Shown: positions 1 through 8,631 of the stretch, piece after piece
How the letters are laid out: the number at the start of each line of letters is the position of its first letter
How positions within the stretch are numbered: position 1 is the first letter of the stretch
Assembly: GCA_031283185.1 (NCBI GenBank)
Contig: JAITCH010000004.1
Location: forward strand, 1-32,860
Direction of reading: 5' to 3'
Source: Rickettsiales bacterium
GTDB lineage: Bacteria; Pseudomonadota; Alphaproteobacteria; Rs-D84
DNA: 32,860 bases
Program-made: the position numbers and the translations under genes
Notes under the pieces: model-generated
The model's input: the letters and a program-made list of their open reading frames with translations, nothing else
Databases searched by the model: none
Told to the model about the DNA's origin: nothing

Positions 1-1
1 A

Positions 2-100
2 AGTCAAGTGGACAAAGGATTTGAGAATGTGCAATGTAAAATCGCTGGGCAGCCCATTGCAGGGTATGGCGACCAAGTCAGCGTCGGGAGTGTGAGGTGA
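2..100 (+). CDS. C-terminal fragment of an unidentified protein (..GFENVQCKIAGQPIAGYGDQVSVGSVR*)
   Basis: Open frame from the window edge to TGA at 98-100; stops just before the first palindromic element. Confidence 0.35.
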   Translation, partial: SQVDKGFENVQCKIAGQPIAGYGDQVSVGSVR

Positions 101-104
101 GTCG

Positions 105-170
105 AACCACCCCGTCCGCCTACGCTTCGCTACGGCGCGATACCCCGCCACCCTTGGCGGGGAATTTATT
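105..170 (+). repeat. Palindromic element family A (PE-A)
   Basis: aaccaccccgtccgcctacgcttcgctacggcgcgataccccgccacccttggcggggaattt; two consecutive hairpins. Confidence 0.85.
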
Positions 171-172
171 TT

Positions 173-243
173 GCCGAGATTGCCCGGTCAAGCCGGGCAA
201 TGACTTATTACAATTTGAGATTCTCGCCTTCGCGGGGATGACG
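173..243 (+). repeat. PE-C + PE-D composite
   Basis: gccgagattgcccggtcaagccgggcaatgacttatta followed directly by caatttgagattctcgccttcgcggggatgac. Confidence 0.85.
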
Positions 244-278
244 ATTGGAGTAGGTGGGTGCGATAATAATAAGGGTTA

Positions 279-380
279 GACCCACCCCGGGCTTCGCCCA
301 CCCCTCCACAGGAGGGGAATTATTATTGACGGGCTGCGCCCGCGGTTTCAAGCCCTAGCCCCGCCTGCGCGGGGCTGACA
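279..380 (+). repeat. PE-A variant followed by PE-E
   Basis: caccccgggcttcgcccacccctccacaggaggggaatt, then gggctgcgcccgcggtttcaagccctagccccgcctgcgcggggctgac; the PE-E part recurs almost identically at 23451-23503. Confidence 0.8.
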
Positions 381-410
381 AAAGAAAAAAGGGCGGGGAT
401 TATTATGCTT

Positions 411-722
411 TTACTTTATATCATAACACTTTTTTAATGCGGACATTTCCCACCAGATCGCTAGCGCGGGAATGAGAAATAAAACTGCGCCTAAGACCTT
501 CCAAATGCCAATGATGTCCAATATAAACGCATTCGCAGCAGTCGCGTCCATCTTCATCAAATACTGCGCCAGGTTCTTATAAAACGGCATCATCGATACC
601 ATCCACGCAAATGCAACAGCTACATAATTAATCGCAAATGCGCGAAATAATATATTGCGCTTCATACGGAGTTTATTGATTTTGTGCGCGATGTAATCGC
701 TTTCAGACATCATTTCTTTCAT
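411..722 (-). CDS. Small membrane protein, two predicted hydrophobic segments, unknown function
   Basis: 103-aa ORF with FRAFAINYVAVAFAWMVSMM and IIGIWKVLGAVLFLIPALAIWW hydrophobic stretches. Confidence 0.6.
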   Translation of the reverse strand: MKEMMSESDYIAHKINKLRMKRNILFRAFAINYVAVAFAWMVSMMPFYKNLAQYLMKMDATAANAFILDIIGIWKVLGAVLFLIPALAIWWEMSALKKCYDIK

Positions 723-819
723 GGTTTATCCTTTTGGTTATTTGGGCGTCAGCCCGTTTGGGGAATTGTATCATATGGGCAGGGGGCGGTGTTATAGGAA
801 CATACCCCTGCGCTTTTCT

Positions 820-1000
820 AACCACCCCGTCCGCCGGAGGCGGACACCCCGCCACCATTGGCGGGAAATTTATTTGCATTATACAATTTGAGATCCCCGC
901 CTTCGCGGGGATGACAAAAGAAAAGCAAAGGGTATTTTTATTACCACTACCCCGTCCGGCTGCGCCGTCCACCCCTTCGCCAGCGAAGGGGACTATGGAG
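820..1000 (+). repeat. Intergenic cluster PE-A (820-874), PE-D (883-921), PE-B (943-1000)
   Basis: accaccccgtccgccggaggcggacaccccgccaccattggcggg; caatttgagatccccgccttcgcggggatgac; accactaccccgtccggctgcgccgtccaccccttcgccagcgaaggggac. Confidence 0.85.
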
Positions 1001-1032
1001 CGCACGACCGAAAAATGAGACTATTTTAACCT

Positions 1033-1061
1033 TGAAAATCTATAAGCGGGCTGTTATATTC
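1033..1061 (+). promoter_or_regulatory. Sigma-70-like promoter for tRNA-Ser
   Basis: TTGAAA - 17 nt - TATATT, about 10 nt upstream of the tRNA 5' end. Confidence 0.55.
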
Positions 1062-1071
1062 CTTAAATCGC

Positions 1072-1161
1072 GGAGAGATGGCAGAGTGGTTGATCGCGCC
1101 CGCTTGGAAAGCGTGTATAGTCGAAAGGCTATCGGGGGTTCGAATCCCCCTCTCTCCGCCA
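1072..1161 (+). tRNA. tRNA-Ser (GGA anticodon)
   Basis: Acceptor GGAGAGA/TCTCTCC, anticodon loop TTGGAAA, long variable arm, T-loop GGGGGTTCGAATCCCCC, encoded CCA. Confidence 0.95.
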
Positions 1162-1262
1162 AATAAATCAATCTACTTTTTTATTGCAATTAAATCAATA
1201 TGTGCTACATTTTAGGTGAATGAGGGAGGGAGTGCGGAGCAATATCAAAAATAGGTGCATCT

Positions 1263-2063
1263 ATGTCCAATCTTCAATCCCCATTATCCGTCGTCAAAAT
1301 TAGTGGAAAAATTATAGACGATTCCAAAATCCTTCACAATTTCTTGTGCGACTTCCTCGACCTGCAAGGTTATAAAATCCTTATCCACGGAGGCGGCAAA
1401 CAAATAGATGTCGCAATGGCATACTTGGGCATCACCACCAATAAAGTCGACGGCATTCGGATAACCGACCTTTCCGCATTATCCATAATGCTGCCACAAG
1501 TCGCCGTCCTGAATACCCAAATCGCATACAAACTTGACGAGCTCGCCAAAGGCAATGTCGCCGAAGGAATCCCCGCACTCGGTTCATATGTCTACACCAA
1601 TAAAATGCCCCCGAAAAAAGTTAATGGCGAAATGGTCGACTTCCAATATGTCGGCAGCAAAGTCCGCATATCCGAACAAGTCGAAATGTCCGTGAAAGCC
1701 GGGAAAATCCCAGTTATCCCGCCCTTCGCATTCGCATACGACATCAACGCAAATGTAAATATCAACGCCGACCATATCGCTTCGCTTGTCGCCGCAGAAA
1801 TGGCTGAGAACTATTCCGTATCGCTCGTCTATTGCTCGGATGTTCCGGGCGTATTATTCGACATCAACAATCCAGCATCGGTCGTCAAGAAAATCAACCC
1901 TTCAAAATACAATCGGATGAAAGAAGACGGCATCATATCCAAAGGCATGATCCCAAAGTTAGACAGCGCATTCAATTCCCTGAAACACGGCGTTAAAGAA
2001 GTCAAAATTAGCAATGGACTTAGAAACATCGGCACGATAATTACAAATCAAATAACGAGATAA
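1263..2063 (+). CDS. argB: Acetylglutamate kinase
   Basis: VVKISGKIIDD, ILIHGGGKQIDVAM and a C-terminal amino-acid-kinase domain (NINADHIASLVAAEMA, ISKGMIPKLDSA). Confidence 0.9.
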   Translation: MSNLQSPLSVVKISGKIIDDSKILHNFLCDFLDLQGYKILIHGGGKQIDVAMAYLGITTNKVDGIRITDLSALSIMLPQVAVLNTQIAYKLDELAKGNVAEGIPALGSYVYTNKMPPKKVNGEMVDFQYVGSKVRISEQVEMSVKAGKIPVIPPFAFAYDINANVNINADHIASLVAAEMAENYSVSLVYCSDVPGVLFDINNPASVVKKINPSKYNRMKEDGIISKGMIPKLDSAFNSLKHGVKEVKISNGLRNIGTIITNQITR

Positions 2064-2076
2064 ACAGAGGGGCAGT

Positions 2077-3033
2077 ATGAAGAAAATAAATGTATTCGTG
2101 GATGGGCACGAGGGCACCACAGGTCTTCAAATAAACGAGCGGTTGGAATCACGCAAGGATGTGGAAGTCATAAAAATTTCTAGCGATCTGCGTAAAAATT
2201 TGGATGCTAGGAAAGCCTGCATTAACTCCGCCGATGTAGTATTCCTTTGCCTTCCCGATGACGCCGCAAAGGAAGCAGCCGCCCTGGTCGAAAACGATAA
2301 AACCATAATCATTGATGCGTCCACAGCACATCGCACAGATTCAAATTGGACTTACGGCCTGCCGGAAATTAGCCCGGAACAACGCGACTGCATATCCAAA
2401 TCCAAGCGCATCGCCAACCCGGGCTGCCACGCCACCGGCTTTATATCCGCAATCTATCCATTAGTCAAAAAAGGCATAATCCCCGCGGAATATCCGCTGA
2501 CTTGCCATTCCATAACCGGGTATTCCGGCGGCGGAAAAAAGTTAATAGAAAAATTTCAGAACAAGTGCGGACTGGGATACGAACTGGTCAGTCCACAAAT
2601 CTATTCCACCACACTACAACACAAGCACATTCCTGAAATGATGAAAGTATGCGGCCTGAAATACGCCCCCGTATTCACCCCGATCGTTGCGAATTTTGAG
2701 CGCGGTATGTCGGTCGTAATCCCACTTGCCATTCGCCTTTTCAATCGCAAAATTTTTGCAAAAGATATTTGCGACTTCCTGGGCTCATACTATGCCAACG
2801 AAGAATTTATCAAAATAATGCCAATGGAAGAGGGCGTCTGTCTGAACAACGGATTCCTAGGCGCGCAAGCCTGCAACGGCACAAACCGATTGGAACTTTG
2901 CGTATCCGGCCATTCCGAACAAGCCCTGATCGTAGCCCGGTTGGACAACCTGGGCAAGGGGGCTTCGGGCGCAGCCATTCAGAATATGAACATTGCACTC
3001 GGTCTTCGTCAAGCCGCCGGACTGACCCGATAA
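2077..3033 (+). CDS. argC: N-acetyl-gamma-glutamyl-phosphate reductase (type 2)
   Basis: [18 protein letters not shown], catalytic-Cys motif [17 protein letters not shown]. Confidence 0.92.
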   Translation: MKKINVFVDGHEGTTGLQINERLESRKDVEVIKISSDLRKNLDARKACINSADVVFLCLPDDAAKEAAALVENDKTIIIDASTAHRTDSNWTYGLPEISPEQRDCISKSKRIANPGCHATGFISAIYPLVKKGIIPAEYPLTCHSITGYSGGGKKLIEKFQNKCGLGYELVSPQIYSTTLQHKHIPEMMKVCGLKYAPVFTPIVANFERGMSVVIPLAIRLFNRKIFAKDICDFLGSYYANEEFIKIMPMEEGVCLNNGFLGAQACNGTNRLELCVSGHSEQALIVARLDNLGKGASGAAIQNMNIALGLRQAAGLTR

Positions 3034-3048
3034 CTGGAAAATATGCGC

Positions 3049-3077
3049 TTGCGTTGCGGCAAGAATTGGGCTATATT
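3049..3077 (+). promoter_or_regulatory. Candidate ssb promoter
   Basis: TTGCGT - 17 nt - TATATT, followed by AAGGAG before the ATG. Confidence 0.4.
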
Positions 3078-3104
3078 CCGCTTAGAAAAAATAAGGAGCG
3101 CATT

Positions 3105-3557
3105 ATGGCAGGAAGTCTTAATAAAGTGATGTTAATCGGTAATCTCGGTGCTGACCCGGAAAGCCGCACAATGAATAATGGCAATAAGGTCGTCAACTTG
3201 CGGCTGGCCACATCCGAATCTTGGACGGATAAAACTACCGGCGAACGCAAGGAACAAACCGAATGGCATCGCGTTGTAATCTTTAACCAAGGCTTGGCGC
3301 AAGTCGCTGAACGATTCCTGAGCAAGGGTTCCAAAGTCTATATTGAAGGGCAGTTGAGAACGCGCAAATGGACAAATCAACAGGGGCAAGATCAATACTC
3401 TACCGAAATTACATTGAACACAATCGGTGCGAGTTTGGTTTTATTATCTGGCGGTAAATCAGCAGGTGAGGGCGGTGGATATTCTTCATCGGCACCGGCG
3501 GCAGCACCTTCCGCGCCGGAAACGCCCGCGCAGATTGATGATGACATTCCGTTTTAA
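3105..3557 (+). CDS. ssb: Single-stranded DNA-binding protein
   Basis: [21 protein letters not shown]..., acidic C-terminal tip DDDIPF; SD aaggag upstream of ATG 3105. The longer ORF (2769) overlaps argC and is rejected. Confidence 0.97.
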   Translation: MAGSLNKVMLIGNLGADPESRTMNNGNKVVNLRLATSESWTDKTTGERKEQTEWHRVVIFNQGLAQVAERFLSKGSKVYIEGQLRTRKWTNQQGQDQYSTEITLNTIGASLVLLSGGKSAGEGGGYSSSAPAAAPSAPETPAQIDDDIPF

Positions 3558-3565
3558 TAGTTAAT

Positions 3566-3641
3566 GCCGGTTTAGCTCAGTTGGTAGAGCAACTGATTTG
3601 TAATCAGTAGGTCGGAGGTTCGAGTCCATCAACCGGCACCA
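3566..3641 (+). tRNA. tRNA-Thr (TGT anticodon)
   Basis: GCCGGTT/AACCGGC acceptor, CTGATTTGTAATCAG anticodon arm, GGTTCGAGTCC T arm, encoded CCA. Confidence 0.96.
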
Positions 3642-3645
3642 TAAA

Positions 3646-3740
3646 CAAATACCCCGTCGTTATTGGCGGGGGATTTTATTTGCCGAGATTGCCCGGTCAA
3701 GCCGGGCAATGACTTATTTATTTTGGCGGGCTGCGCCCGC
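3646..3740 (+). repeat. Partial PE-A, PE-C (3682-3718), half PE-E
   Basis: taccccgtcgttattggcgggggatttta; gccgagattgcccggtcaagccgggcaatgactta; ggcgggctgcgcccgcg. Confidence 0.75.
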
Positions 3741-3771
3741 GAAGGGGAATTTTGTGCGATTAACAAGCACC

Positions 3772-3835
3772 AACCACCCCGTCCGCCTACGCTTCGCTAC
3801 GGCGCGACATCCCTCCACCTTGGAGGGGAATTTTT
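3772..3835 (+). repeat. PE-A
   Basis: aaccaccccgtccgcctacgcttcgctacggcgcgacatccctccaccttggaggggaatttt. Confidence 0.85.
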
Positions 3836-5448
3836 TATTTAGAGCGGGTTTTGACGCGGAGGTTTAAGAGAAATTCTTCCAACCTGGCGCAGCCCTCTAT
3901 CGTATTCCTTGGTGATGCAAACGAAGTGAATCTACACCATCCATCGCCCGAAGGACCAAAGCCTTTGCCCGGTGTGCAAACCATATGCGCTTTTTCTAGT
4001 AATAAATCCAAGAACTCCCAGCCGTCCGGTTTTTCGCCCTTTTTCGTTCCCGGCAACTGCGGAACTTCAAACCAGATATACGGCGCGTTCGTCCCGCCGA
4101 TCGAATAGATATTCGCGTCTTGCAATGTCCGCAAAATCATTTCCGCATTACCGCGATAAATCGAAATCGTGCTTTCCGCTTCCTTTACACCCTTTGGGCT
4201 AAGTGCCGCAGCACCCATTTTCTGATTCACATAACCCGCGCCGTTAAAGTGCGAATTCTGCCAAGTCTGCCACATCTTGCCAAGTGCGCGTCCGCCCACC
4301 AGCAATTCATGCGGCACAATCGTCCAGCCCAGTCGAATTCCTGTAAATCCATGCGTCTTGGAGAAACTTCCAAATTCAACCGCGCACTGATTCGCGCCCG
4401 GAATTTCATATATGCTATGCGGGATATTTTCGTCCGCAATATATGCTTCATACGCCGCGTCAAACAAAATCACACTATGATTTTCAAGCGCGTAATCTAC
4501 CCACACCTGCAACTGATCGCGCGTCATCGCAGCACCAGTCGGATTGTTCGGCGAACATAAATAAATTAAGTCCGGCCGCTGTTTCGGCAATTCCGGCACA
4601 AAACCATTTTCCTTGGTCATCGGCAAATACACAACATTTTCCCACGCACCAGTCTTGGCATCTTGCTTGCCCAACTGACCCATTTGCGCGTGTGCATTTA
4701 TATAAACCGGATACGCCGGATCCGCAACAGCAATCTTTTTCGGGCGGAACATATTCGCGCCGAAATTTGAAGTGTCTTCCTTTGCACCACTGGACACAAA
4801 GACTTCGGATTTATCAATGCCCAAGCCGCCATTCGCAAAGCCATTAATTTTATCGGCAATCATCTGGCGCAACCAATCATAACCCTCGGTATCGCCATAG
4901 CCGAAAACCTTGTCTTCTAATTCCACAGACGCTTCGCGTGCAGCCGCAACAACCGATTTGCCCAATGGCTGCGATATATCGCCAATTCCAAAACTGATTA
5001 ACTTCGCGTTCGGATTTGCTGTCGTAAACGCCTTTCTTTTATTCGCAATTTTTGTGAACAGATATTCGCCGCTGTCGGCAAATGCAATCTTTTCCAGATC
5101 GGGATTCAAGGCTGCTTCCTTGCCAATCAATGTGTTTCCCGATGTCATAAATTCGCCCGATACCCCACCCCAGCCGCCACGCATAAATTCGCGGATATTC
5201 CTATGATCTTTGCCCTTAGGATTGTCCATAACCGCTTTGTAATGCTCGCAAAATAATTGCAGAGTGTCACGGCTGCTGAGTTTTTTCATATGCGCGTAAG
5301 CAAAGACTTTTTGCGCGCCTAAGTTCTCATCCGCGTGATTATGAATGCCATTATTATCAAATGCGCCGGGGGTGAAGATAAAAGAATCTTCTATGTATGC
5401 TAGGAAATCCGCGAATTTCTCAAAGCGAGGTGTGGTGGTGGTGAACAT
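3835..5448 (-). CDS. dapL: HopJ-family domain fused to LL-diaminopimelate aminotransferase
   Basis: N-terminal ~95 aa FTPGAFDNNGIHNHADENLGAQKVFAYAHMKKLSSRDTLQLFCEHYKAVMDNPKGKDHRNIREFMRGGWGG (HopJ hallmarks); remainder DapL: ISFGIGDISQPL, VSSGAKEDTSNFG, ADPAYPVYINAH, PLP-lysine motif SFSKTHGFTGIRLGW. Confidence 0.88.
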   Translation of the reverse strand: MFTTTTPRFEKFADFLAYIEDSFIFTPGAFDNNGIHNHADENLGAQKVFAYAHMKKLSSRDTLQLFCEHYKAVMDNPKGKDHRNIREFMRGGWGGVSGEFMTSGNTLIGKEAALNPDLEKIAFADSGEYLFTKIANKRKAFTTANPNAKLISFGIGDISQPLGKSVVAAAREASVELEDKVFGYGDTEGYDWLRQMIADKINGFANGGLGIDKSEVFVSSGAKEDTSNFGANMFRPKKIAVADPAYPVYINAHAQMGQLGKQDAKTGAWENVVYLPMTKENGFVPELPKQRPDLIYLCSPNNPTGAAMTRDQLQVWVDYALENHSVILFDAAYEAYIADENIPHSIYEIPGANQCAVEFGSFSKTHGFTGIRLGWTIVPHELLVGGRALGKMWQTWQNSHFNGAGYVNQKMGAAALSPKGVKEAESTISIYRGNAEMILRTLQDANIYSIGGTNAPYIWFEVPQLPGTKKGEKPDGWEFLDLLLEKAHMVCTPGKGFGPSGDGWCRFTSFASPRNTIEGCARLEEFLLNLRVKTRSK

Positions 5449-5540
5449 AATATAGTCCTTTGGTTAAAGTTGGTAATAGGGATTATTGACCAAATATAGG
5501 ATAAGTCAAGGGGATTTATTTAAGGCTGGCGTGATGCATC

Positions 5541-5615
5541 CCACCCCGCCCCGGCAGAGCCGGGGCACCCCTCCCCAGAGGGGAATTTATTTGTGTCGGC
5601 TTCGCCGACAGATTA
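5541..5615 (+). repeat. PE-A variant plus short tcggc-ttc-gccga hairpin
   Basis: caccccgccccggcagagccggggcacccctccccagaggggaatttatttgtgtcggcttcgccgacagattattg. Confidence 0.7.
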
Positions 5616-5673
5616 TTGACGGGGAATTTTTGCCTAAGGAAGTGGGGTAGGGGGGAAGGATAGGATAGGGAGT

Positions 5674-7167
5674 ATGAGAAAGATTACTGCGATATTTATA
5701 TTTTTGTTTTTGGTTGGGTCGAACCACCCCGCCGCCTTCGGCGGCACCCCCCCGCCCTTGGGGGGGAATTTAATAGATGTGTTGGTGGAGAAGGGGGTGA
5801 TTACGGAGGAAGAGGCAAAACGAATACAAAACTCAACCACCCCGGCCGCTTCGCAGCCACCCCTCCATCCGCCTATACTTCGTTTCGGCGCGACAAGCCT
5901 TGGAGGGGAATTAAAAAAGACTGACCCGGTGGCGGGGAGGGGGGTGCCGAGAATGCGACCCTGGCTGCCAGACGATAACCTTATTCCGCCAATCGGTCAG
6001 CAATCGCCGTGGCAAGGCGAACCAGGACGATCATTCGTATTTTATGGAGACCTTCGGTTGCGAACTGAATACGACTATTATGAGCAAAATAATTTCCACA
6101 GATTCCGCGAGCGGTTTCGTTTGCGACTCGCTGCCGATACTTTGTTTTCCGAAGACTTTCGCGCTTCGTTCGGATTGGTATCCGGGATGATGGCGGCGAT
6201 GCCCGGCACGCCAGAAGAAGGTCGGGTCGGCGACCTGTTCCCTGCAACCGGAAACATAACATTCGATTCATTCAATCGCATACCCGCGATGGTCAACTTT
6301 GGATATATTCAATACGCCCCCAGCGACAACTTTTCCGTTGCCGCCGGAAAGATAAAAAATGGCGTTCAGGCGTGGGCACCATCCCAATTAGTTTGGCGAT
6401 ACGATGTGAACCCGGACGGAATCGCGCTTAACTGGAAGACCAACCGAGATGCATCATTTAATTATTTTTCATATGCAGGATTTTATTTCTTGGGCGAATA
6501 CCGAAGCATCGCGCCAGCCTGGATGGTCGCCGCGTGCGACGACAATCCCGACACTTGCGTCAACCCCGGAAACGGCCATATGCCCTGGGGCGGAATCGTG
6601 CAAGTCGGCACAAATTATTCACAGAAAAATCTGCTGTCGCGGTTTGGTTTGTCCGTGCAGCAATGGAATCTGAAAGATATTCTTGTCCGCTCTACTTATC
6701 CGCAATGGTTGGGCGGGGCGATGCCGGGAGTTGCAAATTTCACCCTTATCAATCCGGGGTGGGATGTGCGATTCCAAAACATTTGGCGCGAATATACCCT
6801 GACCCTGTATGGTGATTATTCTTATAACGCCGACCCCGACCCGGAACGGCGCGGAAACCGAAATGGACTTGTCGCCGCGTTTCTATTTGGCGATGAAGAC
6901 TTGGATGGGGCAGGGCGGTGGTTCTTTCGATTTGAGTTTTACTATGTTGAGCCGCACGCAATCCCAATCGGATTCGGCAACCCGAATACTATGCTTTTCG
7001 GGCGCATCAATGGAATGCCCAGTTGGCAAGGCGCGGGCGTGCGATACAACCTGAACCACGCTTTGTCGCAAGGGATGTCGTTTAACTGGAATTACTACTA
7101 CACGCACGATCGCTGGACTGAGCGAGATGAGCACCGAGTGCAATTGGATTTGTTGTATAGATTTTGA
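5674..7167 (+). CDS. Putative outer-membrane porin (beta-barrel), with two in-frame palindromic elements
   Basis: Signal peptide MRKITAIFIFLFLVGS; VEKGVITEEEAKRI; SFVFYGDLRLRTEYDYY; terminal aromatic ...LDLLYRF. Confidence 0.75.
   Translation: MRKITAIFIFLFLVGSNHPAAFGGTPPPLGGNLIDVLVEKGVITEEEAKRIQNSTTPAASQPPLHPPILRFGATSLGGELKKTDPVAGRGVPRMRPWLPDDNLIPPIGQQSPWQGEPGRSFVFYGDLRLRTEYDYYEQNNFHRFRERFRLRLAADTLFSEDFRASFGLVSGMMAAMPGTPEEGRVGDLFPATGNITFDSFNRIPAMVNFGYIQYAPSDNFSVAAGKIKNGVQAWAPSQLVWRYDVNPDGIALNWKTNRDASFNYFSYAGFYFLGEYRSIAPAWMVAACDDNPDTCVNPGNGHMPWGGIVQVGTNYSQKNLLSRFGLSVQQWNLKDILVRSTYPQWLGGAMPGVANFTLINPGWDVRFQNIWREYTLTLYGDYSYNADPDPERRGNRNGLVAAFLFGDEDLDGAGRWFFRFEFYYVEPHAIPIGFGNPNTMLFGRINGMPSWQGAGVRYNLNHALSQGMSFNWNYYYTHDRWTERDEHRVQLDLLYRF
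5722..5771 (+). repeat. PE-A inside porin ORF
   Basis: aaccaccccgccgccttcggcggcacccccccgcccttgggggggaattta, read as NHPAAFGGTPPPLGGNL. Confidence 0.85.
5835..5912 (+). repeat. Nested PE-A inside porin ORF
   Basis: aaccaccccggccgcttcgcagccacccctcca[tccgcctatacttcgtttcggcgcgacaag]ccttggaggggaatta; the bracketed module sits in the second hairpin loop. Confidence 0.8.
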
Positions 7168-7191
7168 TTTTGTGATATTATTCCTATGATT

Positions 7192-7251
7192 AACCACTAC
7201 CCCGCCCGGCGGAGCCGGGCACCCCTTCGCCAGCGAAGGGGACTTAGGAGC
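7192..7251 (+). repeat. PE-B directly upstream of the MFS gene
   Basis: taaccactaccccgcccggcggagccgggcaccccttcgccagcgaaggggacttaggagcgc. Confidence 0.85.
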
Positions 7252-7253
7252 GC

Positions 7254-8447
7254 ATGATGAAGAATCAGCATAGATTAAGGCGGTTTTTGACCAATGCTTA
7301 CGCATTCAGATTCTTTGACCAACTGATATTTTTCTATCCGTTATTTACAATCTTCTTTGTCGAAAATGGCGTGCCCGATTCAAATGTGTCCTTGCTGCTA
7401 ATCATATGGGCTTTGTCCGTTATGGCCGCACAAATCCCAGTCGCCGCATTCGCATCAATCCTGCGACCCAAAACCCTTGTCATATTCGGACAATTAATGA
7501 AAATAAGTTGCTTTGCCCTGTGGTTCTTGTGGCCGACATTCGGCGGATTCGCAATCGGCTTTATGTTATGGGGAATCCAATGGGCAATTGATGCAACCGT
7601 ATTCGAAACTTTATTATATGATGAACTCCGCGCGTTAAAAAAGAAATCCATATATGCAAAAATATGCGGACGCCAAGCATTCGTCGGCGCAATCGCTGCA
7701 ATGATTGCAACCTCGGGCTCATTAATGCTGTTTTTGGGATACGGCTTTGTGGTCGCAATAACCGCAATCTGCATCGCAATGTCCGTCCTGTTCATTTTGC
7801 GGATGGAAAATTCTTCGCCGTCCGCTGCAAGATCCGCCGGGCTCCGCATCGGGAAAACAATGAAACTAAGTATGAAAATCTTAAAGCAATCGCCGCATCT
7901 TGCGATGCTGCTAACACTGCTGTGCCTGCTTGGGGCGATTAATGCATTTGATGATTATATTGGACTAATCGGGACAGACCTGGGGGTGCCGGTGGAATTT
8001 GTCGGCGGGCTGTTCCTAATGAATGTATTTTGTAAAAATACTGGCAAGTTAATCGCTCATAAATTTGAGAAAGTTAAAGACTGGATCTTCTTTGCCGGAA
8101 TGTTCACACTGGCCGGATTGTTCGCAGGCGCGTCCGCAATATACACTATGCCCGCGCTGCCACTGATCGGATGTATGTTTTTTGTTCAAGGAATTTTAAT
8201 CGTGTTGGCAATGTCCAGATTTCAGCACGGAATATCTTCGTCCTGTCGGATAATGATGCTGTCGATCATCAGCATATTTTCCAATGTATTCACAATCGGA
8301 ATGTATATGCTGGTTGGTGGTGGGATTTTGCTCGGCGGGTATTCGTGGAGTTTAGGGCTACTGGGCGCGGTTTGCGTTATTGCCGGAATATGGGCGGCGA
8401 TGTTTATGGGAAAACAGAAACGGGTTAAATGTGAGGTGGAGTGTTAG
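7254..8447 (+). CDS. Major facilitator superfamily-like transporter
   Basis: 397 aa, ~12 hydrophobic segments; AYAFRFFDQLIFFYPLFTIFFVENGV N-terminus typical of MFS. Confidence 0.75.
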   Translation: MMKNQHRLRRFLTNAYAFRFFDQLIFFYPLFTIFFVENGVPDSNVSLLLIIWALSVMAAQIPVAAFASILRPKTLVIFGQLMKISCFALWFLWPTFGGFAIGFMLWGIQWAIDATVFETLLYDELRALKKKSIYAKICGRQAFVGAIAAMIATSGSLMLFLGYGFVVAITAICIAMSVLFILRMENSSPSAARSAGLRIGKTMKLSMKILKQSPHLAMLLTLLCLLGAINAFDDYIGLIGTDLGVPVEFVGGLFLMNVFCKNTGKLIAHKFEKVKDWIFFAGMFTLAGLFAGASAIYTMPALPLIGCMFFVQGILIVLAMSRFQHGISSSCRIMMLSIISIFSNVFTIGMYMLVGGGILLGGYSWSLGLLGAVCVIAGIWAAMFMGKQKRVKCEVEC

Positions 8448-8455
8448 ATAAATCT

Positions 8456-8605
8456 CAACCACCCCGTCCGCTTCGCGGACACCCCTCCATCCGCCTATAC
8501 TTCGTTTCGGCGCGACAAGCCTTGGAGGGGAATTTTTATTGACCACTACCCCGTCAGCCTTTGGCTGCCACCCCTTCGCCAGCGAAGGGGACTTTACAGC
8601 GCGAC
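8456..8605 (+). repeat. Nested PE-A (8456-8538) followed by PE-B (8540-8605)
   Basis: Same nested module (tccgcctatacttcgtttcggcgcgacaag) as at 5835-5912, then accactaccccgtcagcctttggctgccaccccttcgccagcgaaggggac. Confidence 0.85.
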
Positions 8606-8631
8606 TGAGGGTAGGGAAATTTTATTTTGCA

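Noticed and set aside
97-279. 60-aa ORF MSRTTPSAYASLRRDTPPPLAGN...
   Set aside because: Composed entirely of PE-A/C/D sequence; open frames are a property of the elements.
703-1018. ORFs 703..1005 (-) and 734..1018 (+)
   Set aside because: Overlapping antisense frames through palindromic elements with no other support.
1072-1161. tRNA-Ser as the integration site of a genomic island
   Set aside because: No integrase, no duplicated tRNA 3' end seen, and the downstream genes are housekeeping argB/argC.
2769-3557. 262-aa extended ORF ending in SSB
   Set aside because: Upstream part is the out-of-frame argC 3' end; SSB has its own SD and ATG at 3105.
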